Source of the DNA: Heloderma charlesbogerti
Taxonomy: Eukaryota > Chordata > Lepidosauria > Squamata > Helodermatidae
NCBI GenBank assembly: GCA_026122225.1
Contig: JANEZZ010003061.1
Location: 3,472,001-3,536,000, forward strand
Length of the DNA stretch: 64,000 nt
Direction of reading: 5' to 3'
Shown: positions 19,750 to 32,187 of the stretch, one piece after another
How positions within the stretch are numbered: the stretch's first letter is position 1
Layout: every line of letters starts with the position of its first letter
The notes under the pieces: model-generated
What the model saw: the letters and a program-made list of their open reading frames with translations, nothing else
Database searches by the model: none
Told to the model about the DNA's origin: nothing
Program-made: the position numbers and the translations under genes

Positions 19750-22715
19750 GCTAGGCAAGCAAGGATATAACAAGACCCGGACACCAGATGTTCTGCTACT
19801 TTTATTTGATGGGGGACCCTGTGTTTCCCAGTTGTGGGCCCTGCCAACCTGGCAAGTGATACCACAGACAGATATCATGCCCAGAAATGTCTGAACATAC
19901 ATCCAGAGGTCAGGATGTTACACAAACAATCTGAAGAACAGATATATGGAAACAAAGTTTAAAATTTTGGACCAAACCACAAGTTACCTCCCAAAATGAG
20001 TGCTCAGAGAAGAGTGACTGAAGATATACCAGCTACCAGAGAGAAGTATACTCAAGTATGGATCCAAGGCCAAACTACAAAGCCAGCCATGATTGCAGAA
20101 CTTACCTAGGCATTATCATTACGTATCAGAGTCTACAAACCCCACAGTATAAGAGAGCTAGTGTAACGTTGCACTCCAGTCTGAAAGAAAGGTTGAAGGG
20201 AAGGGAACCACTGGACTGTGCATGAGGTTTGTTCAATTACCCCCACTTGAAGCATATATTATAAACCCATTGTAAGGCACTGTGAATCTTAAGTTCTGTA
20301 CACCTGAGAAAGAGCACAAGTTCCCTTTTTCACTGTGGCAGCTGTTCATATGAAAGAAATGCAAGCAGCTCAATTCAGCTAGAAGCTTCACCCACCTGGA
20401 GTATGGGAGCTGATTCAACAGATCTCAGGAAATCAGATGACCTAGAGGTTCCAATAACCTCCCACCCCTCCCTATACAATTGACTCAACCTCTCACTTCT
20501 AACCCTGAATGACCCATCCTGAGGATTCTGCCAAAAGCTACTCTCCAGAACTGCTTACCACTCCCTCCTTATTTGTTATCCCTGGACTGATTTTTCTGTA
20601 TTTGATCTCTTGTTTGGCTGTTTGCTTATCCGGGATTTATGTACAGTGGAACCTTGTGGTGATGAGTGAAAAGATTCCAAGGAACCAAAAAAAGTCCAGA
20701 AAAAAAGATCAATACATTTTAGCTGTTATTTAGCTGATATTTGAAAGCACAGAAAAAAAGCTGAAGGCTGATTCCTTTTAATGCAGGACACAGCTGGATT
20801 AGTTTGCCTTATAGCCTATTGAACTAGTCACCATTTGATATCCAAGGGATGCATGAAATACATGACAGATATGACAAGGGAAATTCTTCAAATTTTAGAC
20901 AGCTGCCGTCAGTAAAAAGAAAACATCTGGTCCAAAGCTATACTTCAACCCCAGCTAAACTCTTGCTAAATTTAAACATCTAATTTTTACACAGCTTGGC
21001 TCTATAACACATTGCTGTATATAAATAGGTTATATTCTTTTCCATCTATACATCTGAAAAAATCATTCAACTAAGATCACAGCATCACTGTTTAATATTT
21101 TTCCTAAATAATTTTATTTGTTTTTCTTGAAGGATGGCAATAAGAAGCCAATAATGTATAAAAGTGCATGGGGGGGGATATGGTCAATTTAGGAGCCTGA
21201 TTTTTATGCTGTCCACCTATGATTCTCTTTCAGTCTTATGTCACCAGTGTATCTAAAAGAATGACAACTCTCCATTTTGTAAATCATCATCACTTTCATG
21301 TATATCTTGATGGAGAATGTGTGAAATATACTTGTCTCTCTCTTTCTCAGGCAACTCTATCCCCCCTATAGGGTTAAGTGTCTGAGAGGGTATAAAAACT
21401 GGTGATAGGTTAAAAAAAAGCTGCCTTCCTACCTCATTGCTATGGGTCAAAGTTGTGGCTCCTTCTGATCACAACGAATGAAGATGGAATTTTAAATTAA
21501 CATTGGGACCATCAACAACGTATTTCACTCTTTAAAGGCTTTTTAAGACTCTCCTGCTCGACCCAATTTTATATTTTGCCCCATTTTAACCAATGTACCA
21601 CCCCTTTTTTGTCACAAAATTTCTACTCCCTGCTATGATTAGCATACTATATGGATGGTCCCACTGACTAGTGGGTGAAGGTGAAAAGAAAATAAGAATG
21701 TTCTGAATACCGAACTGTTTGCCTGATATATGCTACAGAGTGTTACAGAAGTTAAAATTTGGCCCAAACAACTAACCTGAACATTAATTCTGCCTTCCAA
21801 GTCAGAAGGAAACAAATATAGCAAGATAATTTTTAGTCTGGGATTTACTGTCAGATCATACCCACAAGGTACAGGATACTTTTTGTGGGCCAAAGCAGGA
21901 GAAGCTTTACTCTAAGGCTGCAGTTTAGAATAATCTTCTCTTATGTGTATTCAAACACTTCCGTGTGCCTTAGTAAAGTTCAAAATACTCCAGGAGTATA
22001 GTTGCCAGCTTGTGTTTGCTTTGCTTTATCTGCAATACAGGCAACCCATGCAACCTGAATGGAACCAAGGATATAAACATTGCTTATCATTTATGGCAAT
22101 GATGTTCCTGAAAGACTTAAAATGGAAACCTGTGCAGCTTTAGTAGTTGCCTTTTAAAAATCATACATATCGCTCTTTAAGATTGCAAAGGTCATTACAA
22201 TCTTCATACTAATGGCCTCACAATAATCCTAAGAAATAAATTACTTTTCCCCTTCAAGACTATTCATTTAGTTCCTGGTGGCAATCTGAAGGTAGATTTC
22301 CAGTTCAAAGACCAAATATCTTCAGGATCATATTAGCTTCTTGAAAAGTGAACATTTCCTTACTGTCACTAAAATAAAATATTCAAAATAGCTCATGAAA
22401 ATCAATGTGAGCTGATAAGCCCTGCTTTTGGAAACCAGACCAATTATTTTGGCATTTGCATGTGGAATTACAAAACTGATTTAAAACATGCAGTTCTGAA
22501 GCCTTTGTTGACTCATTGCTTTCAATGGAAATCATCTACTTCCTTCTCTCTTCTTCACATAATTTCCCCACAAGCTATTTCTAACATAAAAAGTTCAACA
22601 AGTGAATAGACAAAATCAAAAAGATATTCAACTATACATTTCAAGGTTTTATAGGGATTAACAAAACTAGTTTTAGAAGATATTGTGTAAAGATACCCTT
22701 AAATTTAGAACTTAC
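19750..22715. other. Intron 10, long unassigned stretch
   Basis: Nearly 3 kb of AT-rich sequence between the 19.5-kb element and exon 10. No repeat ends, no splice-flanked coding block, and only short chance open frames. It may contain old repeats too diverged to recognise by eye. Confidence 0.4.
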
Positions 22716-22785
22716 TTCTGTCTCCATGGAATTTCCTGCATGTTTTTACAGCAACAAAGATATCCGTTTTCTTCACAGGATCTCC
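22716..22785 (-). CDS. B3GLCT: B3GLCT exon 10
   Basis: This 70-nt exon is in phase 0 and reads GDPVKKTDIFVAVKTCRKFH then GDR, plus the first base of an Ile codon completed by exon 11. Acceptor ...atttttag adjoins 22785 and donor gtaagt adjoins 22716. The IFVAVKT strand is the start of the C-terminal GT31 catalytic domain (human residues 261-283 by my count). The human protein differs mainly in the first residues (RKP where this has GDP). Length equals the human exon. Confidence 0.97.
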
Positions 22786-23088
22786 CTAAAAATAAAATGC
22801 CATCTACATATTTTTCTTACATTCAGGTTTATATTGCATGAATAAGCCTTTATAAACAGACATCCTCAGAATACAGCTCTATACCCCACAACATATTAAA
22901 AAGCAGTTTAAGGCAGTGTAACATGATACATTTTCTACATCTCAAAATTTAAATAATTTAAACCATCAATGTTGCCTAGCAGCATTTTCCACTAAAATTA
23001 CAGTTGAAATTCTGATTGAAGTCAGTTACAACACATTAGGGAAGCAACTGAACAAAGGAAGTATCTGACTGTAGCAGTATGAACACTG

Positions 23089-23225
23089 AAGGTATGATTC
23101 TTGCCAAAAGGTAAAGCACTGTCAAGTTCCATTGATTTCAATGGGAGGAATAGAACCATGTGCTTAACTCTCCCACTGAAATCAGTGGAACTTTGAAGTA
23201 GTTATCTTTTGCTGGACCATACCTT
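23089..23225. repeat. Imperfect palindromic MITE-like repeat, 137 bp
   Basis: The ends aaggtatgattc and, inverted, aaggtatggtcc match. The central parts ttccattgatttcaatggga and tcccactgaaatcagtggaa also pair in the same layout as the palindrome at 62343-62464. Confidence 0.65.
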
Positions 23226-23554
23226 TATTCTGACAGTGCTATGCCTTTTTACCATGAGTGAAATCAACACAGCTACTTTAAGGCAAGCCCAGTGGGATTC
23301 TTGACTTCTTTCCTTTGATCAGCAAGCATCAGTATTATATCATAAACTGCTTATGAAACTCTTCAGTTTCAAAAAATGTTTGCCGTATGGCATGGGGGTC
23401 ACTGTTTGATGGCCACAGGGACCTAGTTGCACAGTTCTTTAGATCTAAGCAGTAATTAGTTTCTATAATGATGCGCCATAGCTTCAAAAAGAATGGTAGT
23501 CTGGATTTGGCCAAACATTGCTTTGGCATCAGCAACACACACACAATGAATCCA

Positions 23555-23636
23555 AAAACAACAGAGTCTTGTGGCACCTTAAAGACTAAGACTTTTTTTT
23601 GCTGTGACAGACTAACACAGCAACACCCCTCTGTCC
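23555..23636. repeat. Short relic of an interspersed repeat (acagagtcttgtggcacctt)
   Basis: The blocks acagagtcttgtggcacctt, aaagactaa and cagactaacacagcaacac are the ends of a repeat family widespread in reptile genomes. The usual middle is missing, so this is an internally deleted copy. Family identity is from recall. Confidence 0.55.
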
Positions 23637-24329
23637 CCCCACCTCCCGAAGTTGTTACAATCATTCCCTCTATTTCCATAGTTTAGAGGGGAACAGTGGT
23701 GTGCTCATATAACGGCAACAGCCATACACAAGAGGAGGGATCAGCAGGATCTGAGAAACCCCAAGGTTTGCAGAAGGACAAAAATCTTTAGAAAAAAATC
23801 CCTAAAATGTGGTGGTGGCGGGGGGAATAGTCCAATCAGGACTAAGTGTGCACAGTGACCAAGGAATGGTGTCTGTCAAAGTGGGGGGGGGGATGGAGGA
23901 GGGCTGACTGACTTGATTTTGTACTTCTGAAACACTGAACAGAAGCATTCCATACAGCAACATTTTGTTGCAGGTCCAACTTGTTAACCTAGTTTCAGCT
24001 TGTTAACCCACTTGTGAAGGTAGGATATAGTTCATGGACAGTCTTGCTTTAATAAACAGCCCCATCAAAGGTCAAGAACATTCAGGAAATAATTATTGGC
24101 AAGGGTTTTCCTTCCTTAAACCAGGACATAAAATATCTGGAACTGGCCTTCATTTTCACTTGAGAACTTAATACTATGGATGTGTTTTCAATCTGAGAAA
24201 ACATATCAAACCGTTTTCCAAGGGAAGTAATATAGCCTTGTTTTGAAAACAATGAAATTGAGGTCAAAGAGGTTAAAGGCTTATGCAAAATAAATCAATA
24301 ATACTGCTGAGGAAAGAAATCTAAGCTCA

Positions 24330-24570
24330 CCAGTGAATAAATAATAAACACTTTGCACTTTTGAGTGCTCAAAGCATTTCACACGCATTATCTTGTAATC
24401 CTTACAATAATATGATACGGTTGTTATCCCCATATTGCAAACCAGGGAAGGGGATGCTAGGGCGATGAGAGAATGGTTTTCCTAAGGCTGCCTAGTTTGT
24501 TCATGACTGAACCATGATTTGAACTGGGGACTTCCCATTTCACACCATTTGCTGCCTAGACTATTTTTAT
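24330..24570 (-). repeat. MIR-like SINE, reverse orientation
   Basis: On the plus strand: tgctcaaagcatttcacacg, attatcttgtaatccttaca, ttatccccatattgcaaacc, and gatttgaactggggacttcc. This is the reverse of the MIR order (B-box region, core, 3' LINE-like part). It is diverged and therefore old. The area 23640-24330 shows only a G run at 23883-23891. Confidence 0.75.
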
Positions 24571-24574
24571 AGTC

Positions 24575-26200
24575 TGCTTAAACACACCTTTAAAAAAAAA
24601 GTACATTTATTTTAAACCAGGGAAGGCCAGCTTGCAGCCCAGAGCTCATATCTGATCCCTACCAAAGCTTATAGTGAAATGTTTGCCCACAGTTTCACTC
24701 CTAGTATTTTTAGTATTTTCAATTCGTAGTAGATATATTCTACATGTTAATGGATAGAATCAAGCCAGGTTAGTTGCAACTCAGTTCTTTTAAAATCAAT
24801 GGGACTTGCCCAGCTGCAACTAGTGATGGGTGAATTCTCCTTTGGAATTCCTTCTCCCTTTGGAACCCAGCTTGGCAAATCAGGCTACTTCCCCCAAAAA
24901 TAAAACACCTGGTTCTTTTTAGCCCAACTCCAAATGCAGACCTTTCCATGCTACCAATGATGACTTCTCATAACGGGGACCAAACACTATATCTCAATCT
25001 GTCTTTGCATGTCTCCTCAGTATCAAAAGCAGTTTGTCATGTGATAGGAGGGGGCACTGCTGTTTGAGAAAAACCAGCTCAAAACCCTCTTGCATGCACA
25101 GATACAGTTGAGTGGTTCTTTGGGTCACAGCAAGGGTATTCTACTTGGTCACAATCTTTCATTTCATATTTAAGAATGATAATGGATGTTATTTAACAAC
25201 TCATGTCTATCCTCAGGATAAATAATATTAAGCTAAAATGCCCAGAGAAGGAGAATGAACTATTCCAACACCCATATTCAGAACTGTCCCCTTTGAACCA
25301 ACATCCCAGCCTATCTGTTCTAGACCATCAGTTATGTTTAGGTAGCCATCCATCTACCAAGCCTGAGCATGTCATAACTTATTCCCACTGTGATCTGGGT
25401 AATCAAATGCAATCTTGTGCATCTGGCCATTTTAAAAAGCAGCCTCCTCCACCCACACAGAAATTACAAAAATGAACCATTTATTTATTTACAAAGTTCA
25501 GTAACAAAACAATAGTAGCAAAGCAGAATAAAATTCACCGGGCAAAATAATAGCCCTTTATATCAGTCAGGGTTCTTTCTTGTCCTCTCTTTCCTTCTGG
25601 TGTTTCCAACTGTCTCCTCCAGCTTCTCTCAGCACTCTGAAGGACTTGTACTTGTAGCTTCTTATTCCTCCTGAGCTAATAGGTTTCACTTGCTTGATCC
25701 ATACACTCCTTTTCATGTTAAAATAAGGTGTACACACATCTTGCTTTACAAGTGGCTGGGGTAGGCACACGAATGAACAAACATGGCTGCCCCTGTTATA
25801 TCTAGTTGGCCCACAAACGCAACACTGGGTGCTTCTAGATGAACCTGTTATTATGCAATCACCCTGCCTCATCCACAGAATTTTATAACGGGTTCATATA
25901 ATGTTTGAGCCATTTGTAATCAGCGCATGTTTTCCCATTGCTGCATCAATATTTTTTGTAGCTGCAAAAAATCAGGACTGGAGGGAAAGAGTGGAACAGC
26001 ACTGCAATTTTTCAGCAGGTGTGGACAGGAAAATGTGCAACTGAAGCACAGTGGGAAGAGTTGCCTGGGGAAAAGTGGATGACATGTTGGGGGTGTCCCT
26101 CCTTTCTCTATTGCTTTCAGTGCATTTCTGGTTGTAGAGCCATTTCATGTCCTGCAAACCGAGTCTTTCCACTCTCCCACTGCTTTTCTGAGCTTACAAA
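24575..26200. other. Intron 9 stretch, mostly unassigned
   Basis: Near 24760-24820 there is a fragment (ggttagttgcaactcag ... aatcaatgggacttgc) resembling the palindrome family at 62343. Otherwise nothing recognisable in about 1.6 kb. Confidence 0.35.
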
Positions 26201-26234
26201 GCAGAGATAGATCCCACTGAATGCAGCAGTGCTT

Positions 26235-27186
26235 TGTTGTTCAGTCGTTAAGTCGTGTCCGACTCTTCGTGACCCCATGGACCATAGCACGCCAGGCCTT
26301 CCTGTCCTCCGCTCTCTCCCGGACTGTGCTCAAGTTCATATTCATTGCATCCGTGATGCTATCTAGCCATCTCATCCTCTGCCATCCCCTTCTCCTTTTG
26401 CCTTCAATCTTTCCCAGCATCAGGGTCTTTTCCAGGGAGTTTTCTCTTCGCATTAGGTGGCCAAAAGATTGGAGCTTCAGCTTCAGGATCTGTCCTTCCA
26501 ATGAGCACTCAGGGTTGATTTCCTTTAGGATGGACTGATTTGACCTCCTTGCAGTCCAGGGGACTCCTAAGAGTCTTCTCCACCACCACAGTTCGAAAGC
26601 GTCAATTCTTCAGCGTTCAGCCTTCCTTATAGTCCAGCTCTCATAGCCATACGTTACTACTGGGAAAACCATAGCTTTGATTAGACGGACCTTTGTCGGC
26701 AAGGTGATGTGTCTGCTTCTTACTATGCTGTCTAGGTTTGCCATAGCTTTCCTCCTAAGGAGCAAGCGTCTTTTAATTTCATGGCTACAGTCACCGTCTG
26801 CGGTGATCTTGGAGCCCAAGAAAATAAAAGCTGTCACTGCTTCCATTTCTTCCCCTTCTATATGCCAGGAAGTGATGGGGCCACATGCCATGATCTTCGT
26901 TTTGTTAATGTTGAGTTTCAAACCAGCTTTTGCACTCTCCACTTTCACCCTCAACAAGAGGCTCTTTAGATCCTCTTCGCTTTCTGCCATTAGGGTGGTA
27001 TTGTCTGTGTATCTGAGGTTGTTGATAATTCTCCCGGCAGTCTTAATTCTGACCTGTGATTCATCCAACCCGGCGTTTCTCATGATGTACTCTGCATATA
27101 AGTTAAACAAGCAGGGCAACAATATGCGGCCTTGTCGTACTCCTTTCCCAATTTTGAACCAATAGGTTGTTCCATGTCTGGTTCTT
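26235..27186 (-). mobile_element. RTE-BovB, 5'-truncated, with perfect 14-bp target-site duplication
   Basis: The direct repeat atgcagcagtgctt is at 26221-26234 and again at 27187-27200. The insertion split an older palindromic repeat whose halves (gatcccactgaatg and catctgagtaaacatgtgtagg) lie on either side. The 952-bp insert is the 3' third of BovB. Confidence 0.95.
26241..27183 (-). pseudogene. BovB reverse transcriptase C-terminal part, one in-frame stop
   Basis: The frame begins inside the RT (LPCLFNLYAEYIMRNAGLDE) and has YTDN where the catalytic YADD should be. It runs to RKAER and hits TGA (an Arg CGA in the 10.6-kb copy, a CpG-type change). It then continues in the same frame to the BovB C terminus (MRWLDSITDAMN, about 26290). 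It lacks the endonuclease and most of the RT. Confidence 0.9.
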
Positions 27187-27200
27187 ATGCAGCAGTGCTT

Positions 27201-28165
27201 ACATCTGAGTAAACATGTGTAGGATCTGGTTGCAAGCCTGCAAGCCTCTTACTGGCATTGATAAAAAAAAACTTTAAAGCAAAATTTCACTAAGCTGCAA
27301 TAGGGACACCATGAAATTGTCTGCTTTTTTTTTTAAGTATACATGGAGAAAAAACTGACATACAGCTTGTCAATTTCAGCTGCTGCCTTCCCTTCTCCCT
27401 TTGAAGAAACAGCAACAACGAATCAAAGGAGACCCTTCAAATGTCCAGAGAGAGAGAGGGAAAGTGAAGACATAACAAAATTCTGCAGTTGTCTAGCCTG
27501 GTTGTGAAACTGGCCACAAAAATCAAGGCAAAAGTTTTAAATTGACTAGAAAAAAGCAAGCAGGTGAGTTTCCCAGCCGGTTGTGAAACTGACCAGTAAA
27601 GATAAGGATTTACAGCCCCATGGTAACCACATCGACTGGGAAATAAGGCTGCAATTAAAAAAACATGTTCTAACACGCACGCACGCATGCGCACACACAC
27701 AAAATAGGATACCAAAATGGTGCTGAGAAGCACCTGCTTCAAAATGTTGAGAGAAGCACTGTTTGGCAACCATCAGGGTTTGTGGAAGGGGAGGGGAGAA
27801 TACTACCCACTTAGCTATGTTGTGCCCACTGTGTGACGCACAACAAGAAAGTGCTAGGTCCCCTGAAGTGTGGCTAGTTAATGGGAATACTGCTTCTAGG
27901 TTATGGTGGAGGAGCAATGACTGGCAGCACTAAGAGCCCTCCATCTGGAAGCACCCAGCAACAAACTGCAAAAGAAACACAAACATTCTGCTCTTTCCAG
28001 TCTTCCAATCACATCTATCTTAATTTATTTTAGACCAATTGACTATATCTGAAGAACCTTGCAAAGTTCTCAAGTTTGGAAAGTTTTAAACAGGTAGAAA
28101 TGGATTAGAGTAAGATCTCTTTACTTGTCTGTCTTTTACAGGGAAAAAAAACTGGAAATACTTAC
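27201..28165. other. Intron 9 stretch near exon 9, unassigned
   Basis: A short alternating purine-pyrimidine run (acgcacgcacgcatgcgcac..., about 27675-27703) could adopt Z-DNA form. No other feature recognised. Confidence 0.4.
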
Positions 28166-28297
28166 ACAAAGTGGGAGGAAATTCATAAATGTAGTGGCAC
28201 AATGAGCAGTATTAGGAGAGTCAAAGTCATCTGTACAAAATTCAGGCACTGTGGTGAGATGTGATCCACTCCCTTTCTCCCAGATATATAGTGCAAT
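28166..28297 (-). CDS. B3GLCT: B3GLCT exon 9, four codons longer than human
   Basis: This 132-nt exon is in phase 0 at both ends. It reads [44 protein letters not shown]. Donor gtaagt adjoins 28166. The acceptor ...tattttgaaag adjoins 28297 and has a weak pyrimidine tract. By my recollection the human exon (residues 221-260) has 40 codons, with NDVDFYCATT where this has [14 protein letters not shown]. The extra residues fall in a linker between the N-terminal and catalytic halves. The reading frame is undisturbed, so I take this as genuine divergence. Confidence 0.95.
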
Positions 28298-28761
28298 CTT
28301 TCAAAATATAATGTAAAATATAGAGTAAATAGCAATGAGCACAGAAATATGTTCACACTGTGAAGATACACAAATGCAAGACAAATAACTTGTGTATGAG
28401 TATAGAAAAGAGATATTGGCATTACGCTCAAACCTCTAATCTGTCGTGCAAAAGGAATTCCAAATGTTGAACCAGAGATTATGTTAATAAATCCATCTAT
28501 GCAGGCACACAGTACACTACTACTAAGCTACTAGCTCTCCCTATAAAAACTGATACATCTTTTCTAATGATGGGAAAACTCTCTTTTGATCACCTCAGAT
28601 TCATTCATTTCTATGAGCTTTCCCAGAAATGCTCAAATGTTCTTGAATTCTCTCAAGTTTTTCTACGAACGCTGAAAAGAGGTTAACCTTTCAAAATGCC
28701 CCCATTCCCTTCCTCAACAAAAAAGACAACAGCAACAAAGCCTTACTTTTGAGAAGGGGGA
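28298..28761. other. Intron 8 stretch next to exon 9, unassigned
   Basis: AT-rich; nothing recognised. Confidence 0.35.
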
Positions 28762-28950
28762 AGAGCCATAGCTCATTGGTAGAGGTTTTGCATGGTTTTG
28801 CATGCAGAAGGTTCAACCCCTGACACCTCCAGGTTGGATTGGGAAAGACTCCAGTCTGTAACACTGGAGAGCCACTGCTAGTCAGTGTAGACAGTACTGA
28901 GCTAGATGGACCAAGGATCTGACTTGGTATAAGACAGCTTCCTAAGTTCC
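28762..28950 (+). repeat. tRNA-Ala-like SINE, copy 1
   Basis: The head gccatagctcattggtagag with ...tttgcatgcagaagg and ggttcaacccc resembles a tRNA-Ala(TGC) with A and B boxes. The body is ctggagagccactgctagtc and gagctagatggaccaa. The end is aagacagcttcctaagttcc. The 3' end resembles the CR1-like LINE piece at 30802, suggesting shared retrotransposition machinery. It is a repeat, not a functional tRNA, because the acceptor and D-arm bases are decayed. Confidence 0.85.
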
Positions 28951-29978
28951 TAATTAGGGTTAGGGGGTAACTTGGGAGGGCTTGCTAGATAAAGAAAATA
29001 CAGGTGGTTGCATGAGTTTTATAATTTCCTCTACCTCCCAGTTCAATTTAGGAATCCGAGAAAATTACCAGTCCCGTGTTTTCTGGTAGGAAATGGCATG
29101 CTTGAGCATGCTCAGGAGGAGCATTTCCAATGACCCCACCCCGGCCAACCATTACCTCCTTTCTCTTCTCAACAGTACATCTTTTTTCTTAGGAGAGGGG
29201 AATTGGGAGGGAGAGGGGACACCTAGCATTGGTGCAAGAACAAATTCTGTTCTGAGCTGAACCTTCATCTGGAGGGGTGCGGGCCCAGCTCAGAACAGAA
29301 GGGGGCTTTTCAAACTGTGAGAGTTTGTACCTGAACTTCCTCTAATTGTGAATTTGCCCCAATAACTAATCTTTTCATATACACCTAAATCTAACTAATG
29401 TATATGATATCCCATGAGACTGCACATATGTTCAGTGACTATTATTTATTGCCAACTGGAAAAGAAGAAAACACAAATTGAAAATAAGTTTAGTTAAGGC
29501 TGACAAGAACAGATGGCTGGAGAGCTTTGTAAATGTTCACACAGCTGTATAGACAAACACACTCATTTTCTGTAGCTACGTTTAACATTTGAGTAATTCA
29601 TTCCTGAATTGATGAAAAATTAATCAACGAGTAACAGACATTTATAAGAGACATATTTTAAAACCATGTTTATTTTACAATTATACCAGGGTGCTTTTAA
29701 TTACACTGCTCCATGATGTGGTAATATAACATGCAGAACCTTAGAAAATAAGTAAAGTGCAATCTTTGTTTGCACCAGTGGAACAATTTAAGGAATGAGC
29801 TGCCTACTTCAAGGTATTTTTTATTGCCAAATGCTGCTGTCCCACATATATTCTAGATCATTTCCACCCTTTAACAGCAAAAAGCAACTTGACGTTTCCA
29901 AAGAACTCATAAAGTTAAGGGTTAGAAGCCAACAGAAGTAGTTTGTTCCAGGATTCTTACTGAAAACCAAGTTTAGAT

Positions 29979-30013
<35 letters not shown>

Positions 30014-30019
30014 AAAGAA
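29979..30019. repeat. GAAA microsatellite
   Basis: About ten uninterrupted gaaa units with a final irregular unit. The surrounding 28951-30801 has no recognised gene or repeat ends. Confidence 0.95.
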
Positions 30020-30801
30020 ACCCTGAAAGGATTAATTGTAAAGAAATCCACAATAGGCTCAGCATGTGTCATGAAAAAGAAAAAATTAATACACCCGAAG
30101 GATGGGTTCTAACAGAATACAGTAAAAAATAAATTACATTCCACCTGGAAAGGCACAGCAGCATGTTGAATTTAGTTGAGAGAGGCAGGAAAGAAATAAT
30201 GACCTGAGGCATCAGATGCTTTTGAGCGCACAGGAGCAAATCACGCTTCCCTTCACTTTCAATAACGCCTAGTAATACCATAAATTGTCATTGGAAAAGG
30301 AAAAAAGATGGTAACCTTTAAATGTATATCTTATTACTAATAAATACAGCTTGCGTTCTTCAAGCATGGCCTCCAGAAATCCCTTTGTCCCCAATCTGAA
30401 CATTATTAATGTATATAAAGGAAGAAGACCTACACATGGGTGGGTTGCCCATTTTCATACATATATTCCTGGCTAACAATGCAAATACCCTGTCCTTCAA
30501 CTGGGGCTGTTGGATGTAATTCTCACTGCCCAGCAGCCATCACATCTGGACTAGCTATGGTTATGAGACAGAATTCATGTCTTGAGTTTTTGAGTTACAG
30601 AGATTTTTTAAAAAGAAGTAATAAGGATGTCTTTGAGAAAGTATGCCAAATCACAACCTTACAATGAGTGAGTCTCTCCTGTCCTTCCCGTTGTGCTGCA
30701 TAATTGGAACTGAATTAATGTAGGAAGGTGAAGCTTCAAGGGGAGTTGGGAGTTAAATATGAAGTCTGGAGCATTTAAACTATTTATTGTCTCTCCTGAG
30801 G

Positions 30802-31010
30802 GAACATAAAAACATAAGAAAAGCCATGCTGGATCAGACCAAGGGTCCAGCTAGTCCAGCATTGTGTTCACACAGTGGCCAACCAGCTGCCCACAGGAAA
30901 CCCACAAGCAGGACATGAGTGCAACAGCACCCTCCCTCCCTTGTTTCCCAGCAACCAAAGTGCATGGGGAAACCTTTGCTCATGTGGAGGCCTCATGCAT
31001 ACACCAGAGC
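30802..31010 (-). repeat. CR1-like LINE 3' fragment
   Basis: The plus-strand sequence aacataagaaaagccatgct, ggatcagaccaagggtcc, ctagtccagcattgtg and cagtggccaaccagctgccc is a common sauropsid repeat whose 3' end (minus strand) finishes in a TATGTTCT-type tail. No coding part is preserved. Confidence 0.65.
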
Positions 31011-31875
31011 TCCTGAAAAGCTTTGGACTGCCAGTCTACAAATGGGTATACAAGTTAATTGGTTTCATTTATTGCAACTCACTATATCTTTCTGCTAATA
31101 AAATGGAAGATGTGAGCCTCTTTCTCCCCATGTAGTATTTTTAAAGAGTTGTGCTATTTGATATCACATCATATTGTTGATCTGATATGGGTTCACCTTT
31201 GAAATGTGCATGAATAATGCATTACGCCAAAATGGGTTACTGACTGGCACCCTGCAGAGGAGAGAACATATGGAATATACAGTATTTATGAACCCTTTAC
31301 CTGCTACTAGCAATTATTCTTCAGATGATCATGGCAGATGATTCCTGCAATATTGCATGAGCTTGTGGAAATGCTTGGCATACAGCATTTATAGATTCTC
31401 TTTCTGACATTAGCACAGTAGATTTAGAGGGAATAAATAGTGTAAATTGTATCAGGTGTCTTGGATTACAAGTAATACAAATGGATTAATGTCACCTTAA
31501 TTTTTATTTGACTGTGTGGATTGGTATGTCATCGGGCTTTATAATGCTTCTGTACATTGCCAGGCCTATGCATCTTACCTTATCTCTCACAGAGATTTCA
31601 AGGAGAGGATAATGCGGGCTGAGATACAAAGAACAATGCAACTAGTCTAGTTTCAAGCATTCACAGTTGCTGTGTGGCTTGTTTTTCTCGGCCATGCACA
31701 TGCCACATGGTAAACTGCCTTGGAAACTAAGTGGAGTTTCAAAACCTGTGTATGATATGGGGCATGGGGTTAGCTGTTCAAACAAAAAGTAGTAAAAATC
31801 TCACTAAGTTTACACAAGCTCTCTGCATGAGCTTAAGTAGCTCTTTGGATCTTGTTCCATGTGCCCTATGTATTC

Positions 31876-31997
31876 TAAAATATTACAGTGTAATATTTTT
31901 ACAGTGTAAAAAAATATTTTTACAGTGTTTTTACAGTGTAAAATATTACAGTGTAGTTACTTAGTAAGAAGGGCTTGCAACCAAAATATTACAGTGT
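31876..31997. repeat. Cluster of TTACAGTGT motifs
   Basis: ACAGTGT occurs at 31885, 31901, 31922, 31933, 31948 and 31991, each preceded by an AT-rich stretch (aatatt or atattttt). It behaves like a degenerate minisatellite. The region 31011-31875 is otherwise unassigned. Confidence 0.8.
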
Positions 31998-32187
31998 GGA
32001 GTGCTCCAAGGTTCCAGCCAGCCAGCCAGCTATGCCCATTTCCTGGATACTCCATTCCATTCTCCCCTCTTCCCTACCCCCTCCAGTCAGCATTCTGTGC
32101 CCACCGAGTGTGCTCAGCCCTCATTAGGTTGTTTTGGATTCTCCCTCCTCTCTCTGTGTTTTTTCCTAAATATTGTTATACTTCTGC

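Noticed and set aside
28762..28835. A functional tRNA-Ala gene
   Set aside because: A SINE body and LINE-like 3' end follow, and the tRNA arms are decayed.
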